Assembly (NCBI RefSeq): GCF_025947065.1
Contig: NZ_CP109994.1
Coordinates: 1,612,001 to 1,676,000 of the forward strand
Direction: 5' to 3'
Source of the DNA: Flavobacterium sp. N1736
Lineage (GTDB): Bacteria; Bacteroidota; Bacteroidia; Flavobacteriales; Flavobacteriaceae
Length of the DNA: 64,000 nucleotides
Shown: one piece after another, positions 27,394 through 37,043 of the stretch
Layout: each line of letters starts with the position of its first letter
Position numbering within the stretch: position 1 is the first letter of the stretch
Notes under the pieces: model-generated
Seen by the model: only the letters and a program-made list of their open reading frames with translations
The model's database searches: none
What the model was told of the DNA's origin: nothing
Made by a program: the position numbers and the translations under genes

Positions 27394-27930
27394 ATGGACG
27401 GAACAATGTCAGAAATTCGCTTATTTGCTCCAGATTTTGCCCCTAAAAACTGGGCGCTTTGTGCAGGACAACTATTAGCTGTAAGTACAAATCAGGCACT
27501 TTTTAGCCTTCTTGGTACTACATACGGAGGAAATGGTGTTCAAACCTTTGCTTTACCGGATTTTCGAGGACGTGTGCCTATGGGTACAGGACAAGGAAGT
27601 GTTAATCCATATGTTTTGGGACAGCGACAAGGAACGACTACTATAACGGCAACTCTTTTAAATTTACCAACACATACACATGGCGGATCGGGCAATTATG
27701 CCATTTCAGCTTATTCTGATGAAGGTAATAGCGGATCTCCGCAAGGAAATAGTCTTGCTTCTTTAGGAGGTCTTTATTCTACTAAAACGCCTAATTCATT
27801 TTTGCGCCCTGTTGTACCGGCAATCACCATAGGTCCTACCGGTAACAATCAGCCAATATCAGTACAGCAGCCTTATTTAGGAATGAATTATATAATATGT
27901 CTGAGAGGAATTTTTCCTTCAAGAAATTAA
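27394..27930 (+). CDS. Phage tail-collar-domain protein 3
   Basis: 178-aa paralogue: MDGTMSEIRLFAPDF, YGGNGVQTFALPDFRGRV, H94-x-H96 in LPTHTH, C-terminal NYIICLRGIFPSRN. 17 bp after collar gene 2, so certainly cotranscribed. A hairpin follows before the next gene. Confidence 0.85.
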   Translation: MDGTMSEIRLFAPDFAPKNWALCAGQLLAVSTNQALFSLLGTTYGGNGVQTFALPDFRGRVPMGTGQGSVNPYVLGQRQGTTTITATLLNLPTHTHGGSGNYAISAYSDEGNSGSPQGNSLASLGGLYSTKTPNSFLRPVVPAITIGPTGNNQPISVQQPYLGMNYIICLRGIFPSRN

Positions 27931-27938
27931 TCCCATTT

Positions 27939-27964
27939 ACCCATTAGAAAAACCTCTAATGGGT
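27939..27964 (+). terminator. Hairpin between collar genes and downstream genes
   Basis: Arms ACCCATTAG / CTAATGGGT, 8-nt loop, then TTAAAATTTT. The T tract is poor, so partial read-through into the next gene (start 20 bp later) is likely. Confidence 0.55.
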
Positions 27965-27983
27965 TAAAATTTTACTATTGCTT

Positions 27984-29114
27984 ATGAAAATAGCTTTACT
28001 TCTAACCCGTTCTGTAATTTACCCTTCCATGGCTTTTGATATTATGGATGGTTTTAAATCTTCCTTAAAAAAATCAGGAATAGATGGAGAGCACGAAATA
28101 GTATCTGCCAACATTGGAGTTGGTGGTAAAAACGAAGAAATTTATGTTTGCTGCGAGCAGTTATTGCTCAGTAATACTGATATTGTTGTGGCTTACATAA
28201 ATCCGCTTGCTGCTGAATTCATAAATCCGCTTTTTGAAAATTCAGGTAAATCATTAATTGTCATAGACAGTGGTTATCAATTTCCTCATTTTCAGGGAAA
28301 ATTATCAAATACTCATTTTATTTCATTAGAAGGCAATTTATGTTCTCGTGTTATTGTAAATAAAGCTGTGGAAGAAGGCAAAAAGAATTTTGCTTTTACC
28401 TGTTCTTTTTATGATGCAGGATATCGTCCGCCATATACTTTTTCTACTTCGGCTGAAGATAAAGGCGCTTTGATTTGTTACAATCATGTAACTCCTTTAA
28501 AAAAATCAGATATTAATCTGGCTCCGCTTGCCGAATATCTTGAACAAAATACTGATGTTGCTTTACTAGCTTCCTTTTGTGGAGATATGGCTGAAGATTT
28601 TTTTAGAGAAGCAGCCAAATTTGATAGTATAACTTCCGGCAAAACGTATGGAAGCGGTTTTACAGCTGAAGAACTTTGGCTGAATAAAATACCTCATCCC
28701 GGTTATAATTGGAGTTGTGCTGTTCCGTGGTCTCTTCATCTTTCGAATAAAGAAAATCAGGAATTTGTAAGCACAATGGAAAGTATTCGCGCCAATAAAG
28801 CCAATCTGTTTTCGCTTTTAGGATGGGAAGCCGCTTTGTTTATAGCCGCTTCAAATAGAAAATCGTTAGATGAAATTACAATTCATTCTCCACGAGGAAA
28901 TGTTTATATGAATGGTGAAACGGGATTTTCTGAAGCTCCTGTCTATTATGCAGAAGTTACCAAAAATGAAAAAACAGGAAACTGCATTTTAGAGGATATT
29001 AAAGAGGTTAACAATTTAGACGAAGAACGCATTCGTTTGCAGCATCATATTATTGCGATACAAAACGAATCATCTAATTCATGGTTTAATGCTTATGCTT
29101 GTCTAGAATCATGA
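27984..29114 (+). CDS. Periplasmic-binding-fold protein without signal peptide (376 aa)
   Basis: Two-lobed ligand-binding fold suggested by the N-terminal strand KIALLLTRSVIYPSMAFDI, the alternating pattern TDIVVAYINPLAAEF, SLIVIDSGYQF, VALLASFCGDMAEDF, and a hinge-like return (LFSLLGWEAALFIAAS), as in branched-chain amino-acid receptors. No signal peptide, so probably cytoplasmic. ATG 27984 chosen over the in-frame TTG at 27978. Its stop overlaps the next start (ATGA), so it is coupled to the formyltransferase. Ligand unknown. Confidence 0.6.
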   Translation: MKIALLLTRSVIYPSMAFDIMDGFKSSLKKSGIDGEHEIVSANIGVGGKNEEIYVCCEQLLLSNTDIVVAYINPLAAEFINPLFENSGKSLIVIDSGYQFPHFQGKLSNTHFISLEGNLCSRVIVNKAVEEGKKNFAFTCSFYDAGYRPPYTFSTSAEDKGALICYNHVTPLKKSDINLAPLAEYLEQNTDVALLASFCGDMAEDFFREAAKFDSITSGKTYGSGFTAEELWLNKIPHPGYNWSCAVPWSLHLSNKENQEFVSTMESIRANKANLFSLLGWEAALFIAASNRKSLDEITIHSPRGNVYMNGETGFSEAPVYYAEVTKNEKTGNCILEDIKEVNNLDEERIRLQHHIIAIQNESSNSWFNAYACLES

Positions 29115-30049
29115 GCAATACAAGAGACATAGCAGTTTTATGTAATAATCGTATGGCTTTTGCGGCGATACAAACACTGTTTAGTATCAACAGGTTACAT
29201 ACTATTGCAATTCCGGAAGGCAATGAAGATGTTCATGCTTTTTGCTCTGTTTTTACAACTCAGACAGGTATTGATTTTATTGTATTGAAGAAAGAAAAAC
29301 TAAAGGATCAACTACAGAAACTGACCGAAAATACAGCTTTGAAATATATTTTTTCAATGACATTTCCATGGAAAATTCCTGTTGAAATTATAAAATCTGC
29401 TCCAGATTTATTTTATAATTTCCATTACGGACTTTTACCTGAAATGCGCGGTGCTGATCCTGTTTTTGAATCTATTCGACAACAAAAAAAAGAAACCGGA
29501 ATTACTGTTCATGCTATCGAAGAAAAAATTGACACGGGAACTATTGTATTAAAAAAAACAATTCCATTAGATACCGAGTCAACACATGGAATGCTGTGCA
29601 CTAATTTATCTTATCTGGGAGCACATCTTTTACCAGAATTGCTGGTTCTTTTACAAAACAAAAGCAAAGGTGCTGTTCAGGATGAAAGTATAACCAATTA
29701 CTATAAAAAACCAACTGCCGGTGATGTATGTATTCGATGGGAACATCAGGATGCAAAATCGATACAGGCATTGGTAAGAGCTTGTAATCCCTGGAACAAA
29801 GGAGCTTACACGCAATGGAACGGATGGAATATTCGTATTCTCGAAGTGTCCGAAACTGATCGTATTAATGAACATTTGCAAATACCCGGAACCGTTTTAG
29901 AAGTAGATGAAGCAAAAGGTTTGGTGATACAATGTTATAACAATACACATCTTCGTATAAATACTGTTTATACAGATGAAGGCTTTATGAGCGGGCACAA
30001 ATTGCTCGCTTTTGGTATGAAAAATGGCGAGCAATTTGCCTCTTTATAA
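29111..30049 (+). CDS. Formyltransferase-family protein (Fmt-like, 312 aa)
   Basis: Formyl_trans_N domain with the catalytic triad N103-H105-D141 in FYNFHYGLLPEMRGADP and EEKIDTGTIV; a C-terminal domain (about 205-305) resembles the Fmt C domain. The family transfers formyl from 10-formyl-THF to an amine: Met-tRNA, UDP-sugar amines or others. The HYGLLPEMRG loop fits, but context (coupled to a binding-fold protein, followed 16 bp later by an exported adhesin) argues against being the housekeeping Fmt. ATG 29111 overlaps the upstream stop. Substrate unknown. Confidence 0.75.
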   Translation: MSNTRDIAVLCNNRMAFAAIQTLFSINRLHTIAIPEGNEDVHAFCSVFTTQTGIDFIVLKKEKLKDQLQKLTENTALKYIFSMTFPWKIPVEIIKSAPDLFYNFHYGLLPEMRGADPVFESIRQQKKETGITVHAIEEKIDTGTIVLKKTIPLDTESTHGMLCTNLSYLGAHLLPELLVLLQNKSKGAVQDESITNYYKKPTAGDVCIRWEHQDAKSIQALVRACNPWNKGAYTQWNGWNIRILEVSETDRINEHLQIPGTVLEVDEAKGLVIQCYNNTHLRINTVYTDEGFMSGHKLLAFGMKNGEQFASL

Positions 30050-30065
30050 TCTAACTAACTTTATT

Positions 30066-33000
30066 ATGAAACATTTTTACTCTCAAATTAAAAATTTTAT
30101 AAATATCGCCTTATTTCTAGGGATATTTCTACAGAGTTACGTAGGTCACTCTCAAACCCTGGCAGCCGGTGATTTGGTTTTTACCGGATACGATTCGAAT
30201 TTTACACCATCTGCAACTGTAAGTGATATTTTTTCGTTTGTATTATTAAAAAACGTCCCTGCCGGAACACAAATCAGTTTTACAGACAGAGGTTATTTTG
30301 GCGGAACCTGGCAAGCTGCTCTTGGCACTGAAGGGGCCGTAACCTGGACAACAGGAACTTCGATTGCTTTGGGAACCGAAATAATAATAAACGGTCTTAC
30401 AGCATCTACCTACAATAATGCTACGAATGTCTCAACACCAAACGGTACTGTTGCCTTAACAGACGGAACAATGGTAAATGGATTGCATTTATCAAATGTA
30501 GGAGATCAGATAATAGCGTTTCAGGGCGGCGGCGGTTCTGTTACCGGTGCCGGAGTAACATTTATTTCCGGAATACATTATTTCTATTGCAACGCCGGTA
30601 CCGGAACTTCACAAGCATCATGGGATGACCTGGCTTGTGCCGACGGTCCAAATTCTTCTGTTTTGCCGGTAGGTCTTACAGGCGGAACAGATTCTTTTTA
30701 TACTGGTACGCTGGCAGGAAATATTTTAGCTAAATCGGCAAGATTTAACGGAAGCGGAACTCTTTTAACTGCTGCTCAAATTAGAACTGCTGTACTTAAT
30801 CCTGCTAATTGGGAACTTTCTACAACAGGACTTACAATGCCGTCTGACGCACCTTTCTTGGGAGTGTTACCTACAGTAACAAATCCTCCAAACAGAACTG
30901 TTTGTCCGGGTACTAATACAACATTTCCTGTTACTGCAACTGATGCTACAAGTTATCAATGGCAAGTAAATACCGGAAGTGGTTTTACTGATCTTACCAA
31001 TGTTGCGCCGTATTCAAACGTAACAACTGCAACTTTGACTATAACAGGAGCAACTGCTGCAATGAGCGGATATACGTATCGTATTGTTGCTACCGGAGCG
31101 GGATCTGCAACTTCAAATCCTGCAACGCTTTCGGTTCCTAATATGACGATTACGACAACTGCACAAACTAATCCAACTTGTAATGGAGGTACGAATGGTT
31201 CTGCAACACTAACTGTTAGCGGAGGCATACCGCCATATACGTATTCCTGGTCTCCTTCCGGAGGCACCGCAGCAACTGCAAGCAATCTTGCTGCCGGAAC
31301 TTATACGGTAACTGTTACTGATAATATTGCCTGTTTTAAAACTCATACTGTTACTATAGTAGAACCAACTATAGGACAATCTTCGCCTGCTATAACGATG
31401 CAGCCTAGTACTTATGCATCTTGTGCAGGATCTAATGCTGCATTTAGTGTTACTGCATCGAATACTGCCAGCTATCAATGGCAGGTAAACAGTGGTTCAG
31501 GTTTTACTAATATTACTAATGGAGGAACAAGCCCAAACTATGCCGGTGCTACTACTGCAAACCTTGCTATTAATGCTGTTACACCAGCAATGAACGGGTA
31601 TTTATACAGAGCCGTACTTACAAGTTCGTGTTCAAATACTACACCAACAAATGGATTAGCTCAGCTTATTGTAAATACTCTTCCAGTAGCTACAGCAACA
31701 CCTGCATCTCAAACTATTTGCAGCGGTACATCTCCTAATATTGCTTTAACTTCTACGCCACCCGGTGCAACTTTTGCATGGACAGTGGCTACAGCAAGTG
31801 GTTCTGTTACCGGAGCTACTGCAAGTTCAGGAACATCTATAAATCAAGCTCTTACCGGAAATGGTACTGTTATTTATACCGTAACCCCAACTTTAAACAG
31901 TTGTCCGGGTACTCCAATTACTGTAGCTATTACTGTAAATCCATTACCTGTAGCTACCGCAACACCTTCTTCTCAAACTATTTGCAGCGGTTCTGCAACT
32001 AATATTGCGTTGACATCTACTCCAACTGGTGCAACTTTTGCATGGACAGCAACTTCAACCGGTACTGCCAGCGGAGCTTCTGCAAGTTCAGGAACATCAA
32101 TCGCTCAAACTTTAACAGGAAGCGGTACTGTTACTTATACGGTAACGCCTACTATAAATGGTTGTCCCGGTACGCCTATTTCAGTTGTTATAACGGTGAA
32201 TCCATTACCTGTAGCTGTAGCAACTCCGGCATCTAAAACAATTTGCAGCGGAACATCTCCTAATATTGCTTTAACATCAACACCAACCGGAGCAACTTTT
32301 GCATGGACAGCAGCTCTTACAAGTGGTACAGTTACTGGTTTTTCTGCTAGTTCAGGAACAACTTTGAACCAAACCCTTAGTGGCGATGGTGTTGTAACTT
32401 ATACAGTAACCCCAACTTTAAACGGTTGTCCGGGTTCTCCTATTACAGTACCAATAACGGTAACTGGTTTAGCCTCCATAACTGCACAAGCTTCTAATAG
32501 CGCTATTTGTGCAGGAGGAAGTACCACTTTTAGCGTTGCAGCCATTAATGCTTCAAGTTATCAATGGCAGGTAGATACCGGAAGCGGTTATAGTAATATT
32601 ACAAATAATGCTACATACGCTGGTGCGCAAACTGCGACACTTACTATATCTGCAGCTACAGGAACGATGAATAATTATTCATATCGTGCAATTGCAACTG
32701 GTACCTGTAATTCTGATACATCGCTTAGTCGTACTTTAACAGTAAATGCTGTTGTTGCTAATCCATCTCATACTAATGTAAGTTGTAATGGTGGTAGTAA
32801 TGGTACAGCAACTGTAACTCCTTCAGGAGGAAATACTCCATATACTTATCTTTGGTCTAATGGAGCTACATCGCAATCAATAACAGGATTAGGTACAGGA
32901 AATTATAGTGTAACTATTAAAGATGCTAATCTTTGTGAAACGACTCAAAACTTTACAATAACAGAACCGGCAGTATTAACAGCATCAGCAGGAACGGTAA

Positions 33001-36000
33001 ACAATACAAGTTGTAATGGCGGTTCTAATGGTTCTGCAACTGTTACAGTTACCGGAGGAACAGGAACTTATACTTACTTATGGGCACCATCTGGCGGTAC
33101 GGGAGCAACAGCTTCAGGACTTGCCGCAGGTACTTATACTGTAACGGTAAAAGATGCCAACTTATGTCAGACAACACAAAGTTTTACAATAACAGAACCT
33201 ACTCTGCTTACTGCAACAACATCTCAAACAGATATATTGTGTAACGGAGCTGCAACAGGATCTGCAACGGTAAACGTAACCGGAGGAACAGGAACTTATA
33301 CCTATTTATGGTCACCTTCTGGAGGAACTGCTGCAACAGCATCAGGACTTACTGCGGGAACTTATACGGTAACAATAAAAGATGCCAACTTGTGTCAGAT
33401 AACAGAAAGTTTCACAATCAATCAGCCAAGTGCATTAGTTGCCACACCAGTAGCACAAACGAATATAGGATGCCGTACTGACGCTACAGGATCTGCAACG
33501 GTAAGCGTAACCGGAGGAACAGGAACTTATACCTATTTATGGTCACCTTCTGGAGGAACTGCAGCAACAGCTTCAGGACTTACTGCGGGAACTTATACCG
33601 TAACAGTAAAAGATGCCAACTTATGTCAGACAACACAAAGTTTTACAATAACGCAGCCGGCAGCAATTTTGTCTGCAACAACGGCATCAGTTGGTGTTAG
33701 CTGTTTTGGAGGATCAAACGGAAGTGCTTCTGTAACCGCATCTGGCGGAACTCCAACATATACATATGCATGGGCACCTCTTGGTGGTACAGGATCATCT
33801 ATTAGCGGAAGACCTGCAGGAGACTACACTTGTACAATTACAGACGCGAACGGATGTTCAATTGTAAAAAACATTACAATTTCGACTCCTGCAGCATTCT
33901 CTGCTACAACTTCTCAAACAAATGTATCTTGTAATGGCGGAAGTAACGGTTCTGCAACTGTAACAGCAAGCGGAGCTACGGCACCTTATACCTACGTATG
34001 GTCACCAACTGGCGGTACAGCTGCTACAGCATCAGGATTACAAGCAGGAACTTATACAGTTACCATTACAGACGCTAATACTTGCGTTTATACTGTAAAT
34101 GTTACTATAAATCAACCTGACGCTTTAACAGTAACACCATCGCAAACCAACGTACTTTGTAACGGTGGAGCAACCGGATCTGCAACTGTTAGCGCAACAG
34201 GCGGAACCGGAACATACACCTATCTTTGGTCACCTTCTGGCGGAACTGCTGCAACTGCAACAGGATTAGCATCAGGAAATTATAATGTTTTAGTGACAGA
34301 TGCTAATGGATGTTCTTTCACTCAAAGCTTCATTATCACGCAGCCTGCAATTTTAGCAGCTACAACATCTCAAATAAATGCAACTTGCAGTACTGGCGGA
34401 CAGGCAGCTGTTACTCCATCAGGCGGAACAACACCTTACACCTATTCATGGTCTAACGGAGAAACAACGCAAATCGTAACAGGATTATTAGCAGGAAATT
34501 ATTCTGTAATAATTACAGACGCAAATGGCTGTACACTTACTAAAAACTTTACAATCACTACTACAAATACATTAACAGCTACTACATCTCAAACGAATGT
34601 TTTATGTAATAGTAGCAATACAGGAACTGCAACTGTTGTACCATCAGGAGCGCCGGGACCTTTTACGTATGTTTGGTCGCCTTCTGGCGGAAATGCTGCA
34701 ACAGCAACAGGACTTACAGCAGGTAATTATTCTGTAACAATAACTTCTGCAAACGGATGTTCTACTGTAAAAAACTTTACAATTACAGAACCTACTGCAA
34801 TAGTAGTTACACCATCTCAAATAAATACTTCATGTAATGGAGGTGCTAACGGATCTGCATCGGTTGTCGTAACAGGCGGAACCGGAGCTTATACTTATCT
34901 TTGGTCACCAACTGGCGGAACTGCTGCTACAGCTTCAGGACTTTCAGCAGGAACTTACACTGTAACAATAAAAGATGCTAACTTATGCGAAGCAACTCAA
35001 AGTTTTACTATAACACAGCCAGCTGCTTTAGTGGTTGTACCATCTCAAAGTAATGTTTCTTGTAATGGAGGAACAAACGGATCTGCAACTGCCACAGTAA
35101 CAGGCGGAACCGGAGCATACACTTATATTTGGTCACCAATTGGCGGAACTGCTGCAACTGCAACAGGATTAGCCGCAGGAACGTATAACGTAACTGTAAC
35201 AGATGCCAACTTTTGTCAGACAACACAAACGTATACAATAACAGAACCTGCTGTACTTGCTGCAACAACATCACAAGTAAATGTATCTTGTAATGGACAA
35301 AGCGATGCATCGGCTACTGTAAATGTAACAGGCGGAACTGGTATTTATGCTTATTCATGGTCTCCATCTGGCGGAACTGCTGCAACAGCAACCGGATTAA
35401 GTGCAGGAAATTATACAGTAACTATTACTGATGCAAACAGTTGTGCTATAACAAAATCTGTAACTATAATAGTTACTCCGGATGTTACAGCGCCAGTACC
35501 TAATGTAACGAATCTTCCTGCTATTACGAACTATTGTTCAATTTTATCAGCCGAAATCGCTATACCAACAGCAACTGATAATTGTGCAGGAATAATAACA
35601 GCTACAACAACAGATCCTTTAAGCTATACAACCGTAGGTAATTATGTAATTACATGGTCGTATAATGATGGAAATGGAAACATTACGACACAACAGCAAA
35701 ACCTTAGTGTACTTGCTTCACCGTTAAATCAGGTTACTTTTAGCAATGCCGAATTTACTTTTAACGGAAGTGTTCGTACCATACAAGTTGCAAATCTTCC
35801 TGCGGGAGCAAGCGTAGTTTATGCTACAACCCCAGCAACAGGAACATTAAACGGAGCTGTAAATGCAGGTCTTTATACTGTTACCGCAACAGTATCACCA
35901 GCGGTAAGTTCGCCAAATTGTTCACCAATTACGCTTACTGCTCAGCTTACTATCAAAAAAGCGGCACAACAAATTACATTTGGTGCATTACCGGCAAAAA

Positions 36001-36992
36001 TTCTTGGAGCAAATAACAACTTCAATTTAGATGCCTTTTCAAATTCAGGTTTACCAATACGTTATTCATTTACATACACAGCTGCATTGCCACCGGCAAA
36101 TGTTACAGCAAGTGGTTTAGTAAGTATGATACGATCAGGATCATTGTTAATTACAGCACATCAGGATGGTGACAGCAACTATTTGCCTGCTGCTGATGTT
36201 TCTCAAACACTGGTAATCAAAAACAATGACGTAACCGTTACAAGTATTACTATTGGCGGTCAGGTTTATAATAATCCTGCAACTAATATTACCTATGTAA
36301 TGCAATGTGGACAAAGCAACGTAAACATCGCTATTTTAAATAATACAAATGCGACGATTACGCCATCTGCTAATTTTACAATTGCGCCTCCTAAACCTGG
36401 AATATACACGCAAAACGTAACCCTTACATCTGAAGATGGAAGTACTACAGCAAACTACACAATTAGAATAGAAAAACCATTTGGATTCTACGATATTGTG
36501 AAACAAAAATTCAACAATGTATTGCTTGTAAACAACAATCCACAAACAAATGGAGGTTATGAATTTGTTGCGTACCAATGGTTTAAAAACGGTCAGTTAA
36601 TTGGAACAGGACAGTATTATACTGCCGGAAATGATACTAACAACGTATTAGATCCTACAGCAGTTTATAGTGTAAAAATGACAACCAAAGATGGGAAAAT
36701 ACTTCAAACTTGTGAGTCAGCCATTACACTTCAAAATACATTACTGGCAAAACTTTATCCTAATCCGGTTGAAGTTGGAAAAATACTTACCGTAGAAGCT
36801 GATTATCCTGCAGAAGATTTAGCAGACATGCAAATTTCATTGTACTCTGTTACAGGTCAACTGATTAAAACAGTTCAGTCATCTTCAGTAAAAACGGAAA
36901 TACAATTACCGGCAGCGACTGAAGGCAATATGTATCTGGTAGTTCTTGAAGGAGCCAACATAAAAAAATCATTCAAAGTAATTGTAAAATAA
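30066..36992 (+). CDS. Giant SprB-repeat surface adhesin with T9SS type A sorting domain (2308 aa)
   Basis: Signal peptide at residues 1-35 (FINIALFLGIFLQSYVGHSQ); the in-frame extension upstream of ATG 30066 lacks signal character. N-terminal domain about 36-280 (DLVFTGYDSNFTPSATVSDI). Then Ig-like units (YQWQVNTGSGF), one SprB repeat, three PKD-type units (ATPASQTICSG), another Ig-like unit, and 12 more SprB repeats of about 80 aa (SCNGGSNGSATVTVTGGTG, TYTYLWSPSGGTAATASG). An HYR-like domain, a beta-rich module, and a type A C-terminal domain (LYPNPVEVGKILTVEADY) that directs export through the T9SS and cell-surface attachment. SprB repeats are known from the gliding adhesin SprB. It follows the formyltransferase by 16 bp. 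Confidence 0.9.
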   Translation: MKHFYSQIKNFINIALFLGIFLQSYVGHSQTLAAGDLVFTGYDSNFTPSATVSDIFSFVLLKNVPAGTQISFTDRGYFGGTWQAALGTEGAVTWTTGTSIALGTEIIINGLTASTYNNATNVSTPNGTVALTDGTMVNGLHLSNVGDQIIAFQGGGGSVTGAGVTFISGIHYFYCNAGTGTSQASWDDLACADGPNSSVLPVGLTGGTDSFYTGTLAGNILAKSARFNGSGTLLTAAQIRTAVLNPANWELSTTGLTMPSDAPFLGVLPTVTNPPNRTVCPGTNTTFPVTATDATSYQWQVNTGSGFTDLTNVAPYSNVTTATLTITGATAAMSGYTYRIVATGAGSATSNPATLSVPNMTITTTAQTNPTCNGGTNGSATLTVSGGIPPYTYSWSPSGGTAATASNLAAGTYTVTVTDNIACFKTHTVTIVEPTIGQSSPAITMQPSTYASCAGSNAAFSVTASNTASYQWQVNSGSGFTNITNGGTSPNYAGATTANLAINAVTPAMNGYLYRAVLTSSCSNTTPTNGLAQLIVNTLPVATATPASQTICSGTSPNIALTSTPPGATFAWTVATASGSVTGATASSGTSINQALTGNGTVIYTVTPTLNSCPGTPITVAITVNPLPVATATPSSQTICSGSATNIALTSTPTGATFAWTATSTGTASGASASSGTSIAQTLTGSGTVTYTVTPTINGCPGTPISVVITVNPLPVAVATPASKTICSGTSPNIALTSTPTGATFAWTAALTSGTVTGFSASSGTTLNQTLSGDGVVTYTVTPTLNGCPGSPITVPITVTGLASITAQASNSAICAGGSTTFSVAAINASSYQWQVDTGSGYSNITNNATYAGAQTATLTISAATGTMNNYSYRAIATGTCNSDTSLSRTLTVNAVVANPSHTNVSCNGGSNGTATVTPSGGNTPYTYLWSNGATSQSITGLGTGNYSVTIKDANLCETTQNFTITEPAVLTASAGTVNNTSCNGGSNGSATVTVTGGTGTYTYLWAPSGGTGATASGLAAGTYTVTVKDANLCQTTQSFTITEPTLLTATTSQTDILCNGAATGSATVNVTGGTGTYTYLWSPSGGTAATASGLTAGTYTVTIKDANLCQITESFTINQPSALVATPVAQTNIGCRTDATGSATVSVTGGTGTYTYLWSPSGGTAATASGLTAGTYTVTVKDANLCQTTQSFTITQPAAILSATTASVGVSCFGGSNGSASVTASGGTPTYTYAWAPLGGTGSSISGRPAGDYTCTITDANGCSIVKNITISTPAAFSATTSQTNVSCNGGSNGSATVTASGATAPYTYVWSPTGGTAATASGLQAGTYTVTITDANTCVYTVNVTINQPDALTVTPSQTNVLCNGGATGSATVSATGGTGTYTYLWSPSGGTAATATGLASGNYNVLVTDANGCSFTQSFIITQPAILAATTSQINATCSTGGQAAVTPSGGTTPYTYSWSNGETTQIVTGLLAGNYSVIITDANGCTLTKNFTITTTNTLTATTSQTNVLCNSSNTGTATVVPSGAPGPFTYVWSPSGGNAATATGLTAGNYSVTITSANGCSTVKNFTITEPTAIVVTPSQINTSCNGGANGSASVVVTGGTGAYTYLWSPTGGTAATASGLSAGTYTVTIKDANLCEATQSFTITQPAALVVVPSQSNVSCNGGTNGSATATVTGGTGAYTYIWSPIGGTAATATGLAAGTYNVTVTDANFCQTTQTYTITEPAVLAATTSQVNVSCNGQSDASATVNVTGGTGIYAYSWSPSGGTAATATGLSAGNYTVTITDANSCAITKSVTIIVTPDVTAPVPNVTNLPAITNYCSILSAEIAIPTATDNCAGIITATTTDPLSYTTVGNYVITWSYNDGNGNITTQQQNLSVLASPLNQVTFSNAEFTFNGSVRTIQVANLPAGASVVYATTPATGTLNGAVNAGLYTVTATVSPAVSSPNCSPITLTAQLTIKKAAQQITFGALPAKILGANNNFNLDAFSNSGLPIRYSFTYTAALPPANVTASGLVSMIRSGSLLITAHQDGDSNYLPAADVSQTLVIKNNDVTVTSITIGGQVYNNPATNITYVMQCGQSNVNIAILNNTNATITPSANFTIAPPKPGIYTQNVTLTSEDGSTTANYTIRIEKPFGFYDIVKQKFNNVLLVNNNPQTNGGYEFVAYQWFKNGQLIGTGQYYTAGNDTNNVLDPTAVYSVKMTTKDGKILQTCESAITLQNTLLAKLYPNPVEVGKILTVEADYPAEDLADMQISLYSVTGQLIKTVQSSSVKTEIQLPAATEGNMYLVVLEGANIKKSFKVIVK

Positions 36993-37000
36993 ATAAACCT

Positions 37001-37028
37001 GCCAGTATCAGATAAAAATGGTACTGGC
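37001..37028 (+). other. Hairpin between adhesin and barrel genes
   Basis: Arms GCCAGTA / TACTGGC around a 14-nt loop, without a T tract, in the 51-bp gap. More likely an mRNA stability element than a terminator. Confidence 0.4.
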
Positions 37029-37043
37029 TAATATAACTTTAAG

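Noticed and set aside
26254-27930. Prophage
   Set aside because: Collar-domain genes alone; no capsid, terminase, portal, integrase or lysis genes nearby.
30956-31478. Antisense ORFs within the adhesin gene
   Set aside because: Their repetitive translations mirror the SprB/Ig repeats of the coding strand; shadows only.
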